From the NCBI GenBank assembly GCA_902798915.1, contig CADBYM010000012.1, positions 1-64,000 on the forward strand: 64,000 nucleotides of DNA, given 5' to 3'. The notes beneath the pieces are model-generated. The model had not been told where the DNA came from. It saw only the letters and a program-made list of their open reading frames with translations, and did not search any database. Below are positions 43,910 through 53,557 of the stretch, piece after piece; position 1 is the first letter of the stretch; the number at the start of each line of letters is the position of its first letter. This DNA comes from an uncultured Coriobacteriaceae bacterium. GTDB taxonomy: Bacteria > Actinomycetota > Coriobacteriia > Coriobacteriales > Atopobiaceae. Position numbers and translations under genes: made by a program.

Positions 43910-45643
43910 TCACGAGGACGCGGAGGCACCAGAGCCATCTGGGCCCCGGTACTCCAAGCAGAGCATGGTGAGGTCGTCGAACTGCTCCTCCTCAAGGACG
44001 AACGCGTCAACCGCACGACGCACGTCCCCAAGAATCTGTTCGGGCGTCCCATCCTGTGCGTCGCACAAGGCATCGACCATGCGGTCCAACCCAAACATCT
44101 GCCCATCCGCATTGCTCGCCTCCGGCAGACCGTCGGTATACACGAACAGCTTGGCACCTGGTTGCAGCGTGATCGTACAATCTGTGTAGGGCATACCTTC
44201 CATGCCGCCCGCAACAAGACCATGGACGTCATGAACCAGCTCGAAGTCGCCATCGGGCTGCTTGACAACCGGATACTCGTGGCCCGCGTTCGCCGTGACG
44301 AGCTTGCCGGTGGAAATCTGCAAAACACCGAGCCACACGGTAACGAACATGGTTGCATCATTGTTGCTGCACAATATGCTGTTCGCGTCAGCCATCGCCT
44401 CGGCCGGTGTGCAATCCTGCCTTGCGCAGCTCGCCAACACCGCCTTGGACGTCATCATAAAGAGTGCGGCGGGAACGCCCTTGTTGGAGACATCGGCAAT
44501 CACCATGCACAGATGGTCCTCATCAAGAAGGAAGAAGTCATAGAAGTCGCCACCAACCTCCTTGGCAGGGCTCATGGAAGCGAAGATGTCGAACTCACGC
44601 CGATCAGGGAAGGCCGGGAACTTGTTGGGCAAGGAAGTCGCCTGAATGTTTGCGGCCATCTCCAGTTCGGCGTTCACGCGCTCCTGCTTTGCCGTCACGG
44701 CAATGAGGTCCTGCTCGTACGTCGCAATGTCAGTTTCCATCTGCCCCATGACCTCTACCAAATCGGTCAACTCGTTGTCGCCCTTGAGCTCGAGGTCCCT
44801 CAGATGCGTCGTATCGGTCTTGCCTGCCAGATGATCGCGCAGGTATGCCTTTGCTGCCTCGCCAACGCGACCTATGGGATCGACAATCTTCAACCTCAGG
44901 AACAGGTAGAGCGCAAGAATCACGCTAAAGAGGGAGATCACCAGGAGCGCAAGCGAGAGCGGATTATCAAGTATCACATGCCGTATGATGACATTTGCGT
45001 TTTCGACGGCAACCAAGCAGCCCGATGATGCGTCATACCCGTTGAGATAAGCGACTAATACTATCACTATTCCGTTATCCTGTATCAGGAAGACATCGCT
45101 CGAGGGCTGTGCCCCACTGCCCACGCTCATCGCATTCCCGAGCCTATCTGTCGCTATCAGTTCGCCGATGTCTCGCGCGCCCTCCTCACCCTTCGGAACG
45201 CTATCGGCAACCACGAAGAACGCATCCCCCGCATCGTTGGGAACTGCTACAAAGAAGTCATCAACAAGCGGTATCCGCATGTCGTGGAGCACGTCCGTCA
45301 GCTCACGAAAAGCCGTCTCGGAAGCAATCGTTGCAAGCTCGTCGGAGGCATCGACGTCACTTGCGCCATCTGCATCGTCGCAGAGCTCCTTTATGCGCTT
45401 GACGTAATCCTCAGCATCCGTCTGCTTCAAGAGTATGGTAGCGTCGTTGTCGATGAAGCTCTCACTAGCTTCCATGAACGGTCTCGAAACAAGACGCATG
45501 TAGCCAACGACCCATATGGCCGCACCTGCCAGCCACACGAGCAACAGAATCATCATGGTCCTGGCGCGACGCCTTCTCCGTCTTTCCAGCTTGACTTGTT
45601 GCCGTTCGTCCACGGCGTCCATGCGTTCGTCAGTTCCGCTCAT
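43910..45643 (-). CDS. Membrane PP2C phosphatase (SpoIIE/RsbU type) with HAMP
   Basis: The 577-residue protein has a basic N-terminus, a membrane helix (residues 30-52), an extracellular sensor region with the EDYVKRIKELCDDA helix, a second helix (about 222-245), a HAMP linker, a coiled-coil stretch, and a PP2C domain. The metal aspartates are in EVGGDFYDFF, ADVSNKGVPA and QFDDLTML. It would dephosphorylate serine in STAS domains. It heads a likely two-gene transcript with LanM copy 1. It is the closest phosphatase to the three STAS-fusion proteins. The layout matches the one at 8009-9955. Confidence 0.91.
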   Translation of the reverse strand: MSGTDERMDAVDERQQVKLERRRRRRARTMMILLLVWLAGAAIWVVGYMRLVSRPFMEASESFIDNDATILLKQTDAEDYVKRIKELCDDADGASDVDASDELATIASETAFRELTDVLHDMRIPLVDDFFVAVPNDAGDAFFVVADSVPKGEEGARDIGELIATDRLGNAMSVGSGAQPSSDVFLIQDNGIVIVLVAYLNGYDASSGCLVAVENANVIIRHVILDNPLSLALLVISLFSVILALYLFLRLKIVDPIGRVGEAAKAYLRDHLAGKTDTTHLRDLELKGDNELTDLVEVMGQMETDIATYEQDLIAVTAKQERVNAELEMAANIQATSLPNKFPAFPDRREFDIFASMSPAKEVGGDFYDFFLLDEDHLCMVIADVSNKGVPAALFMMTSKAVLASCARQDCTPAEAMADANSILCSNNDATMFVTVWLGVLQISTGKLVTANAGHEYPVVKQPDGDFELVHDVHGLVAGGMEGMPYTDCTITLQPGAKLFVYTDGLPEASNADGQMFGLDRMVDALCDAQDGTPEQILGDVRRAVDAFVLEEEQFDDLTMLCLEYRGPDGSGASASS

Positions 45644-45799
45644 CTCTTCTTCCCATCAGCAAGGCGGTAGCATCAATGGCACTCTTCGTGTCTTCGTGTC
45701 GTCGAATGAGTCCCACTGCTGCATTATACCTTGCGGTGCACCCTCATCAATGAATGGTTATATCCCCGCATCAAAAGCCAAAACATGCCGTTGTCGCAC

Positions 45800-45842
45800 A
45801 AAACCAGTCCCCAACATTCCTTTGCAGGGAATGCCGGGGACT
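45800..45842 (-). terminator. Terminator after the ABC exporter operon
   Basis: AGTCCCC pairs with GGGGACT and CATTCC with GGAATG across a 2x2 internal mismatch; the minus-strand run GGTTTTG follows. It separates the ABC genes from the phosphatase gene. Confidence 0.72.
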
Positions 45843-45875
45843 GGAATCTACGCACATCAACTAGAAGAGTCTGCT

Positions 45876-47636
45876 CTAATGCTGTTCGAACTGGCTCATA
45901 TACAGGTCTGCATAGAAGCCCTCTTTTGCCATCAGCTCGTCGTGCGTGCCAGTCTCGAGCACATCGCCATCCTTAAGGACGATGATCATGTCGGCATTAC
46001 GTATGGTGGAGAGGCGATGGGCCACAACGAAGCTCGTCCTCCCCTCCAAAAGCCTATCGATTGCCGCAGAGATTATTGCCTCGGTTCTCGTATCGACTGA
46101 CGACGTGGCCTCGTCGAGGATGAGGATGGGAGCGTCATCGATCATAGCACGCGCTATGGTAATGAGCTGCTTCTGGCCTGCAGAGATGTCTGCTTCCTCA
46201 CCGAGAATCGTGTCCAAGCCAGCAGGGCATTGGCGCACGAACGAATCCAGGCCACAGCTACTCACGACTTGCTGCAACTGCTCATCGGTGACGCCTTCCT
46301 TTGAATACACGATGTTATCGCGTATCGACCCCGCGAAGGTCCATGTTTCCTGAAGCACAATGCTTATGAGTGAGTGAAGTGTCTCGCGAGGCATATCGTA
46401 AATCGAAGTGCCGTCTATGCTTATGTCGCCACCATTGACCTCGTAAAACCGCGTGAGCAGGTTAATGAGGGTTGATTTGCCCGCACCAGTAGGACCCACG
46501 ATGGCGACCTTTTGACCAGGCTTCACATTCAGCGAGAAGTCGTGCACGATAATGTGGTTGGGCACATAGCCAAACTGCACGTGATCAAACTGTACGGCAC
46601 CCTTAATGCTCGACAGGTCAATCGACTTCGTTCCGTCATCGGACATCTCGGGTTGCTCGAGCATGGCAAAGATTCGATCGCCCGCAGCGAGCGCTGGTTG
46701 AATCTGGCCCGAAGACTGACTGATCGTCGATATGGGCGTAGCAAACAACGAAGCGTAGGATATGAACGCAATGACGGTGCCAATCTGCTCGCTTCCCGAG
46801 AACACGAGGTAAGCACCCACGATGCATACCATTATATAACTAAGGTTATTGCTAAACAATGCGATTGGCGTAAGGAGCGATGTCGCCATTTGCGACTTCC
46901 ATGTAGACTCGTAGAGGTCGGTATTCGTCTTGTCAAATGACTCCATTGCCTCCTTCTCGGCATTGAAGGACTTGATTACGAGGATTCCCTTGATGTCCTC
47001 GTTAACCGTCGAGTTCAGCTCAGCCAGCAGTGCCTGGTTCTTTGCAAAAAAGGGACTGCTGATGGAGAGTACCTTGGAGGTGATCAATAGCCCCAGGATG
47101 CTGGCCACTATGGTCACTATGGTCAGAACCCAATTGGTGATGAGCATAACAACGATGCAGCCAAGCAAGGTTGCGATTGCCGTGACCAGCGACGGAAGCG
47201 TGCTGCTAAAGGACGTGGAGAGCGTATCGATGTCGTTGGTCATGGTCGAAAGCGTCTCTCCCTCAGGCGTAGTGTCAAAATAGTTGAGGGGAATTCTGTT
47301 CGACTTGTCGTTCAGATCCGAACGCATCCTCTGCGCCGTTCGTTGCGCCAAAGCCGGAGTGATGAGCGACTGTATGAGGTTGCAGAGAAAAGCACCAAGC
47401 AAAGCAGCAACGGTCAGCAGAACGTTCCTCCAGATCGCGTCAAGGTCAAAGCCGCTTACTATGCCTTCTGAAGTCAGGTTCACGATGTTCTTGGTAAAGA
47501 TGGGAACGATGACGTTGAGTATAGACCCAAGCAACGACAAAACGACGATTGCTATGAGCATTACCCGGAAGGGCTTCATGTATGAAAGAATCTTGCCCAG
47601 TGTTCCATCCTTCTTTTCGGTTGGTTCCTTCGACAC
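45876..47636 (-). CDS. ABC exporter half-transporter, canonical ATPase
   Basis: The 586-residue protein has six membrane helices (ABC type-1 exporter domain, about residues 25-320) and a C-terminal ATPase with Walker A GPTGAGKST, signature DISAGQKQLITIARA and Walker B ILILDEATSSVD. The catalytic glutamate is intact. It lacks a C39 peptidase domain, so it could not remove a leader peptide. The GTG at 47636 follows the partner's stop with no gap, with GAGGAGG ahead. Partner and position suggest a heterodimeric drug or peptide exporter, possibly for the lanthipeptide. Confidence 0.92.
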   Translation of the reverse strand: MSKEPTEKKDGTLGKILSYMKPFRVMLIAIVVLSLLGSILNVIVPIFTKNIVNLTSEGIVSGFDLDAIWRNVLLTVAALLGAFLCNLIQSLITPALAQRTAQRMRSDLNDKSNRIPLNYFDTTPEGETLSTMTNDIDTLSTSFSSTLPSLVTAIATLLGCIVVMLITNWVLTIVTIVASILGLLITSKVLSISSPFFAKNQALLAELNSTVNEDIKGILVIKSFNAEKEAMESFDKTNTDLYESTWKSQMATSLLTPIALFSNNLSYIMVCIVGAYLVFSGSEQIGTVIAFISYASLFATPISTISQSSGQIQPALAAGDRIFAMLEQPEMSDDGTKSIDLSSIKGAVQFDHVQFGYVPNHIIVHDFSLNVKPGQKVAIVGPTGAGKSTLINLLTRFYEVNGGDISIDGTSIYDMPRETLHSLISIVLQETWTFAGSIRDNIVYSKEGVTDEQLQQVVSSCGLDSFVRQCPAGLDTILGEEADISAGQKQLITIARAMIDDAPILILDEATSSVDTRTEAIISAAIDRLLEGRTSFVVAHRLSTIRNADMIIVLKDGDVLETGTHDELMAKEGFYADLYMSQFEQH

Positions 47637-49394
47637 TTAGGCCACCTCCTCTGGTACGAGCTGGGAATACGCAATCTCGCGGTATACGTCACAGGTCTTG
47701 AGCAGCTCCTCATGCTTCCCCATGCCTACGATTCTGCCCTCATCGATTACCAGTATGGTATCCGCGTTCATGATGGAGCCGATGCGCTGGCCAACAATAA
47801 CCTGAGTGGCGTCTTCCGCGCTCTCGCGCAAATTCTTTCGGAGCGTGGCGTCGGTCTTGAAGTCAAGGGCGGAGAAGGAGTCATCAAACAGATAGGTTTC
47901 GGGGTCCCTGCAAATGGCACGCGAAATGGTAAGTCGCTGGCGCTGTCCACCCGAGAAATTCGAGCCACCCTCATCGACCTCAGCATCGTACGCGCCGCTC
48001 TTTTGTTCGATGAATTCTTTGGACTGCCCGACTTCCGCAGCACGCTTTATCTCAGAGAGCGTGTTCTCCAAGCCGCTCCTATGGCCATAATCGATGTTCG
48101 ACCCAATCGTACCGGCAAAGAGGAAGCTCTTCTGCGGAACATAGCCCATCTTGTCGCGTAGGGCCCACAGATTGTAATCTCTTACATCTCGGCCATCCAC
48201 AAACACCGAGCCTTCCGTTACGTCGTAAAAGCGCATGATAAGGTTGAGGAGCGTCGTCTTTCCTGAGCCAGTGGCGCCAATGATCGCAAGTGTTTGTCCC
48301 TTGCCCACTTCGAATGAGATATGCGACAAGGCGTTGTCGGCAGCACCCGGATACGCAAACGACACGTCCCTAAACTCAAGCGTGCCAATCTTCCCGTTGG
48401 CGCCGGTCGTCGCTACGCCGTCACGTATCTCCACCTCGGTCGTCGTGACCTCGTTTATCCTCTTCAGCGAGACAACCATACGAGGAAGGAGGGCCACGAT
48501 GAGGATCAAGAGCGAGAACGCACTGAACGCCTGCAAGGCATAAGAGGAGAACACGATCATATCGGAGAACAATTGCTGTTGCTCCGTTGCCACATTAAGA
48601 TTGTAGATCATGGCGGCGCCGAGGGCATAAATGATGAGGGTCAGAGAATTGAGACACAGGGTATAGAAGGGTGAGATAGCGCCAATGAGCCGATTGGCCA
48701 CCGTGTTCTTGCGCGCAAGGTCGTTGTTCACCTCTTCGAATCCCTCTCTTTGGAACTCGTACCCATTGTATACGTGAAGCACACGCATTCCGGTAAGGTG
48801 TTCCTTCGTAACGCGGTTGACCACGTCAATGAGCTTTTGGGCCTTTGTCGCCTTAGGCAAAGACAGCATGAATAGCGCGAAGGTCACTATGGCAAGCAAG
48901 AGTGAGACCGCTACCACGGCGTTCGTCCACACATTGTTGCCCGTCATCTTTCCAATGGCTATAACGAGCATGAGCGGAGCCTGCACAATGGCCTGTATGC
49001 CAGCGCTGATGAACACGCGCACCTGCTCCATATCGCTTGTGGCGCGCGTGATGAGGCTTGATGTGGAGAATCGCTTCGTTTCGACGAGACTAAATGACAT
49101 CAGCGTTTCGAAGAAGTCCTTACGCATCCTCATAATAACCGTCGAAGATGCGACAGACAAAAAGTATCCCGATCCAACCGCGCAGGCAATCGAAGCAAGA
49201 GAAAACAAAAGCATCGTGATGGCGGGCTGGACAAGCGCGCCCAATTCGCCACCACCGCTTTGCATCATGTCGGTGATGCCCTTCATATACTCAGGAATCT
49301 GTAGCGTTAGTTCAACTTGAAAATACGCAAACACACAAAAGAGGACGAGAAATATCACCTCTCTAGCCTCTAAGTATGAGATAAGTTTCCTCAT
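47637..49394 (-). CDS. ABC exporter half-transporter, degenerate ATPase
   Basis: The 585-residue protein has six membrane helices, Walker A GATGSGKTT, signature NFSGGQRQRL and Walker B TYLFDDSFSALD. The usual catalytic glutamate after Walker B is replaced by aspartate (the second D of FDDS), as in the inactive site of heterodimeric exporters such as BmrC/TM287 types. It pairs with the canonical subunit encoded immediately downstream. It is separated from the STAS-ligase operon by a strong terminator, so it has its own promoter, which I could not fix. Confidence 0.92.
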   Translation of the reverse strand: MRKLISYLEAREVIFLVLFCVFAYFQVELTLQIPEYMKGITDMMQSGGGELGALVQPAITMLLFSLASIACAVGSGYFLSVASSTVIMRMRKDFFETLMSFSLVETKRFSTSSLITRATSDMEQVRVFISAGIQAIVQAPLMLVIAIGKMTGNNVWTNAVVAVSLLLAIVTFALFMLSLPKATKAQKLIDVVNRVTKEHLTGMRVLHVYNGYEFQREGFEEVNNDLARKNTVANRLIGAISPFYTLCLNSLTLIIYALGAAMIYNLNVATEQQQLFSDMIVFSSYALQAFSAFSLLILIVALLPRMVVSLKRINEVTTTEVEIRDGVATTGANGKIGTLEFRDVSFAYPGAADNALSHISFEVGKGQTLAIIGATGSGKTTLLNLIMRFYDVTEGSVFVDGRDVRDYNLWALRDKMGYVPQKSFLFAGTIGSNIDYGHRSGLENTLSEIKRAAEVGQSKEFIEQKSGAYDAEVDEGGSNFSGGQRQRLTISRAICRDPETYLFDDSFSALDFKTDATLRKNLRESAEDATQVIVGQRIGSIMNADTILVIDEGRIVGMGKHEELLKTCDVYREIAYSQLVPEEVA

Positions 49395-49450
49395 ATTCTT
49401 TCAACTCCGTTCTTGACGCAAGGAAGACAAGATTGCGCATATCGTATACC

Positions 49451-49502
49451 AAAAAAGGCCAAGACGCATAAGGAATTGATGCTCCTTAATCGCGCCTTGG
49501 CC
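49451..49502 (-). terminator. Strong terminator ending the eight-gene operon
   Basis: GGCCAAG (49457-49463) pairs with CTTGGCC (49496-49502), with an inner stem around TAAGGA/TCCTTA. Six T follow on the minus strand. It lies 16 bases past the stop of STAS-ligase 2. Confidence 0.88.
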
Positions 49503-49517
49503 CATACGCATGGCGGG

Positions 49518-51407
49518 TTACTTCTTTGCGCTATCCCTTAGAGCGAGCGCACGCTCGTTCATAATCTTCTTGAGTGATACCGCGTCAATCTTTCCGTTGG
49601 AGAGGAGTGGGAACTCGTCGAACTGGAAGATGAAGGCAGGCAACTTGTACTTTGCAAGATGCTGCGCGAGGAATGCCATCAAAGCCTCTTTGTCAAGCTG
49701 CTTCTTTTCCTTCATGACCAACGAGACGCCTACGACCTCACCGAAGAAGTCATCGGGCACACCCTGCACCTTTACGTCTGCGACATCGGGGAACTTGGTG
49801 ATGGCCTCGGCGATCTCGTTAGGCATGATGTTCTCGCCGCCGCGAATGATGAGTTCCTTGGCACGCCCGGTGAGGTGCAGGTACCCGTCCTCATCCATGA
49901 ATCCCAAATCGCCCGTATGAAGCCATCCGCTGTCATCCACCGACTGCATGTCCATATCTGCCTTATAGTAGCACGTCATAAGATTGAAGCCTTCGACCAC
50001 CACTTCGCCGGTCTTGCCCGTCGGCTGCTCGGCGTCGGTCTCGATGTCCACAATCTTTACCTTGACGTTACGAACCGGCTGACCCACGGTGTGCGCGACG
50101 TGATCGAAGGTGTCTCCGTAATGCGTGACGCTCACGGGCGTCATCTCCGAGAGGCCGTAAGCCGTGACGAAGTGGTTCTCGGTGAAGGTGTCCCACATGC
50201 GCTTCGCTTGGGCCTCCGTCGCCGGCGCTCCTCCCAGAACCGAACAACGCAACGACGACACCTTGTCGGCGCTGAACTGCTTGTTGTTCATAAGAGCGAG
50301 TACCATCGTAGGCACGGAGTGGAAGAGCGTGCAGCGGTACTCGTAGATGGCACTGAGAATGGCATCAGTGCGAAGAGAATCCGGTATTACGATAAGGCTA
50401 TTGCACAGCGCGTTGCAGAACATGCCCGCAATCAAGCCAAAGATGTGGAAGAGCGGCAAGATGAGGCAGATCTTATCCTTGTCGTCAATGCGAATCTCCT
50501 CGGCCCACACCTCGGCGGCATTGAGAATGTTGTATGCCGAAAGCAGCACGCCCTTGGGAACACCAGTCGAACCAGAGGTGTAAATCATTATGCACACGTC
50601 ATCGGTCTCTACCTTTGCGTCAAAGAGACCCTCAACTGCGTCGTATTCATCAAGGCGATTCTTGAACACCAATTCGCTACTGATGTCGTACGTCTGCTCA
50701 ATCGTACTGCCCTCAGCACTCGTCACGGATGCCAGGAACGCCTGTCGGTCCTTACAAGCAGGAGCTTCGCCAAGGCAGAGCACCGTAATGTCGCCAACCG
50801 CCGATACGTTGATAATCTCCTCCTCGTTGTAATTGAAGTTGAGCAGGCAAGCGACTGCGCCCAGCTTCTGAGCAGCGAAGAAGCAGATGATCCAGTTGGC
50901 GGAATTCCCCGAGCAGATGCCTACGTGGGCACCCTTACGCACACCAAGCTTGAAGAGGTCGTTAGCGCAGATCTGGGCAGCCTGGTCGAGCTCTTTCCAC
51001 GTATAGGTAATGCCCAAATGAGTGACCGCGGGTACGTCCGCGCACTTCTTCGCCTTATCTGCAAGGATGTCCTTGAAGGAGCGATTGATGTAGGTCGATA
51101 CGCTTTCGTCTGCCGCCTCAATCGCGAACACGCCGTCATATCCAGCCATGTGGAAAATCTCGAAGACGTCCGGCACCACGTTAATGATGCTCACCTGTGT
51201 GGCGCCCAGCTTCTTGCCAGCAGACATGATCACACGCAGGCCCGCCGAAGAGATGTAGTCAACGTCTTTGAAGTCAAAGACAACACTCGTAGTCTCCGCG
51301 CCAAGTTCGTTGACTACTTCCTGCAAATCCTTAGACGTAACCGCATCGACCCTGCCAGATACCGTAATCGTAGCGCGGCCACCCTCGATTGATACATCAG
51401 CCTTCAT
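49518..51407 (-). CDS. STAS domain fused to AMP-forming acyl-CoA ligase (copy 2)
   Basis: The 629-residue protein has the same layout as the one at 38812-40698. The STAS domain (residues 1-105) carries FKDVDYISSAGLRV (Ser53/Ser54). The ANL ligase has TSGSTGVPKG, FHSVPTMVLAL, YGLSEMTP, HTGDLGFMDEDGYLHL and the lysine region LSNGKIDAVSLKK. The two are similar over their whole length. It is the last gene of the long minus-strand operon that begins with the STAS-APH kinase, 48 bases after glgX. GAGGAAA precedes the ATG at 51407. The substrate is unknown; the sequence looks like medium/long-chain acid or aryl ligases. Confidence 0.93.
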   Translation of the reverse strand: MKADVSIEGGRATITVSGRVDAVTSKDLQEVVNELGAETTSVVFDFKDVDYISSAGLRVIMSAGKKLGATQVSIINVVPDVFEIFHMAGYDGVFAIEAADESVSTYINRSFKDILADKAKKCADVPAVTHLGITYTWKELDQAAQICANDLFKLGVRKGAHVGICSGNSANWIICFFAAQKLGAVACLLNFNYNEEEIINVSAVGDITVLCLGEAPACKDRQAFLASVTSAEGSTIEQTYDISSELVFKNRLDEYDAVEGLFDAKVETDDVCIMIYTSGSTGVPKGVLLSAYNILNAAEVWAEEIRIDDKDKICLILPLFHIFGLIAGMFCNALCNSLIVIPDSLRTDAILSAIYEYRCTLFHSVPTMVLALMNNKQFSADKVSSLRCSVLGGAPATEAQAKRMWDTFTENHFVTAYGLSEMTPVSVTHYGDTFDHVAHTVGQPVRNVKVKIVDIETDAEQPTGKTGEVVVEGFNLMTCYYKADMDMQSVDDSGWLHTGDLGFMDEDGYLHLTGRAKELIIRGGENIMPNEIAEAITKFPDVADVKVQGVPDDFFGEVVGVSLVMKEKKQLDKEALMAFLAQHLAKYKLPAFIFQFDEFPLLSNGKIDAVSLKKIMNERALALRDSAKK

Positions 51408-51455
51408 CCTATTTTCCTCTCACTATGAACTATGCTTGCCTTCGCAAAAAAGATT

Positions 51456-53513
51456 TCAGCACCCGACCAACACCATCAGGCTTCGTGCTGCCAGTACAAT
51501 CCTCCCCTCAACGAGCGCGTCCTCCTCGGAAGTGTCTTCATAGGTATAGGCAACCTTCTTCCACTGCATTCCTGCCGGGATAATGGGCAGCTCGAACGCA
51601 GCTTCCTCCCAATGCGCATTTACCGCGCAGTAAATGAAGGCATCGCGCTCCGTGCCAAAATCAGCAGAAGGCTCACTATACATAAATGCAAACGTAAGGA
51701 AGGGCTGGCTACGGTCAAAGACCCATGGGGTCTGCGAGTGCCACGACAGCTCCGGGTAGCCGGACGAGTTATAGCCCGTGAAATAGTCAGCCTTCCTGAT
51801 TACGGGATGCTTCTTTCTGAACGCTATCATCTTTTGGAAGAAGTCATGCAGGTCCTTATACCTGTCCAACCTATCCCACTGAAGCCATGAGACCTCATTA
51901 TCGAGCGCAAAGGCATTGTTGTTGCCGTATTGCGTGTTTGCGAACTCGTCACCAGCGAGCAGCATAGGCACGCCCCTCGCCAAAAGCAGCAAGGAAATGG
52001 CATTCTTCATTTGGCGAACCCGCAGACGCTGCACTTCGGGATCGTCCGTCTCGCCTTCCACTCCGCAGTTCCATGAGCAATTGTCGAATGTGTCCATACC
52101 CGACGTATAGGGATTCACCTCGTTGTAGGCCCTCGAGTAGCTCATGGTATCGTACAGCGTGAATCCATCGTGCGATGTGACATAGTTTATGGAGCAGTCA
52201 GGCGACCTCCCCACAAACATGTCCGGCGATCCTTCAATGGACGTGGCAAGCACGGGTCCGTTGTCTGCCATTCCCTTCACGAAGCGCTTTATGGTATCGC
52301 GCGTACGCGGATTCCAGTCTGCCCATCCATGGGGAAACTTGCCTATGGTATTGAATCCGTCTCCGTCCCAACCCTCAGAAATGAACTTGGTGCGGTTGAG
52401 GATGGGATCGCTTGCGAGGGTATCGACGAGCGGAGGGCTCACCATGGGCTTGCCGTCCTCCCCTCTCGCAAAGATGGGCGCCTCGTCAATCCTGAAGCCA
52501 TCGATGTGGTAATTCGAGACCCAGTAGCGCAGGGAATCCATGATGAAGTTGCGCACTATGGGATTGTTGCAATTGACGGTGTTGCCACAACCGGTGTAGT
52601 TGGCATAATCGCCGTTGGGATCCACAACGTAGTACGTGCGGTTATCGACGCCCCTAAACGAGATGTAATCGTCATACTCACCCGTATGATTGAAGACGAT
52701 GTCCAGCACGACCTCAATGCCATTCTTGTGCAGCTCCTTTATGGTGTTCTTGAGCTCGTCTGCCGCAAAACCCGCTGGACCCGAAAACGCATACCCCACC
52801 TTCGGCGAGAAGTAGCAATACGTGACGTATCCCCAGTAGTTGCAGAACTCGTCATCCGGCCTTCCGGGAAGGAACTCCTCGAATTCGAATATGGGCATGA
52901 GCTCCACGCAGTTAATGCCGAGCTCCTTTAGGTAGGGAATCTTCTCAACGATTCCCGCATACGTTCCGCCGCGCTTCACGCCACTCGATTTGTCCTTGGT
53001 AAACCCGCGCACATGCATCTCGTAGATCACCAGATCTTGCATGGGCGTCTCGAGCGGCCTGTCGCCTTCCCAGTCGAAGTCATCGCGAATGATGCGCCCA
53101 CGATGCTGGAACTGGACATTTGGGTACGAGCGCGTATGCCATATATCACGGCCCGAGACAAGCTTGGCGTACGGATCCAACACCACTTGGGTCTTGTCGA
53201 ACTGGTAGCCGTTCTCGTAGTCATAAGGGCCATCAAACCGATATCCGTACTCGGTATTCTCCCAATCAATGCCAAACACCATGACCGCATAGACGTTTCC
53301 TATACGGAATTCGTCAGTAAGATCAAGTATAAAGTAAGGTTCATCGTCACCAAGGTGGTACAGCAACAGTTCGCAGGCGGTTGCGTCCTTGGAATAGATG
53401 GAAAAGTTTACCGTCGACTCTCCCAGGACCTCGGCACCGAACGGCATTGCCCTGCCCGCTCGGAACTGTATCCCATTGAGCTCATGCGTGGGAAACTCAT
53501 CGATTCTTCTCAT
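51456..53513 (-). CDS. glgX: Glycogen debranching enzyme / isoamylase (GH13)
   Basis: The 685-residue protein has an N-terminal CBM48-type domain (residues 15-110, ending near FDGPYDYENG) and a GH13 barrel with the conserved regions DIVFNHTGE, DGFRIDEAP (nucleophile Asp), FISEGWDGDG (acid/base Glu) and YVTSHDGFTL. Members hydrolyse alpha-1,6 branches of glycogen. Its place between acyltransferase genes and a CoA ligase is unusual for glycogen metabolism and may point to a glucan or glucoside as pathway substrate, though it could be incidental. The ATG at 53513 has AGGAGA ahead; the gap to the previous gene is 44 bases. Confidence 0.9.
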   Translation of the reverse strand: MRRIDEFPTHELNGIQFRAGRAMPFGAEVLGESTVNFSIYSKDATACELLLYHLGDDEPYFILDLTDEFRIGNVYAVMVFGIDWENTEYGYRFDGPYDYENGYQFDKTQVVLDPYAKLVSGRDIWHTRSYPNVQFQHRGRIIRDDFDWEGDRPLETPMQDLVIYEMHVRGFTKDKSSGVKRGGTYAGIVEKIPYLKELGINCVELMPIFEFEEFLPGRPDDEFCNYWGYVTYCYFSPKVGYAFSGPAGFAADELKNTIKELHKNGIEVVLDIVFNHTGEYDDYISFRGVDNRTYYVVDPNGDYANYTGCGNTVNCNNPIVRNFIMDSLRYWVSNYHIDGFRIDEAPIFARGEDGKPMVSPPLVDTLASDPILNRTKFISEGWDGDGFNTIGKFPHGWADWNPRTRDTIKRFVKGMADNGPVLATSIEGSPDMFVGRSPDCSINYVTSHDGFTLYDTMSYSRAYNEVNPYTSGMDTFDNCSWNCGVEGETDDPEVQRLRVRQMKNAISLLLLARGVPMLLAGDEFANTQYGNNNAFALDNEVSWLQWDRLDRYKDLHDFFQKMIAFRKKHPVIRKADYFTGYNSSGYPELSWHSQTPWVFDRSQPFLTFAFMYSEPSADFGTERDAFIYCAVNAHWEEAAFELPIIPAGMQWKKVAYTYEDTSEEDALVEGRIVLAARSLMVLVGC

Positions 53514-53557
53514 TGCACAGATCTCCTAGCCATACGCTGCGTTATACGCCGTCGCTA

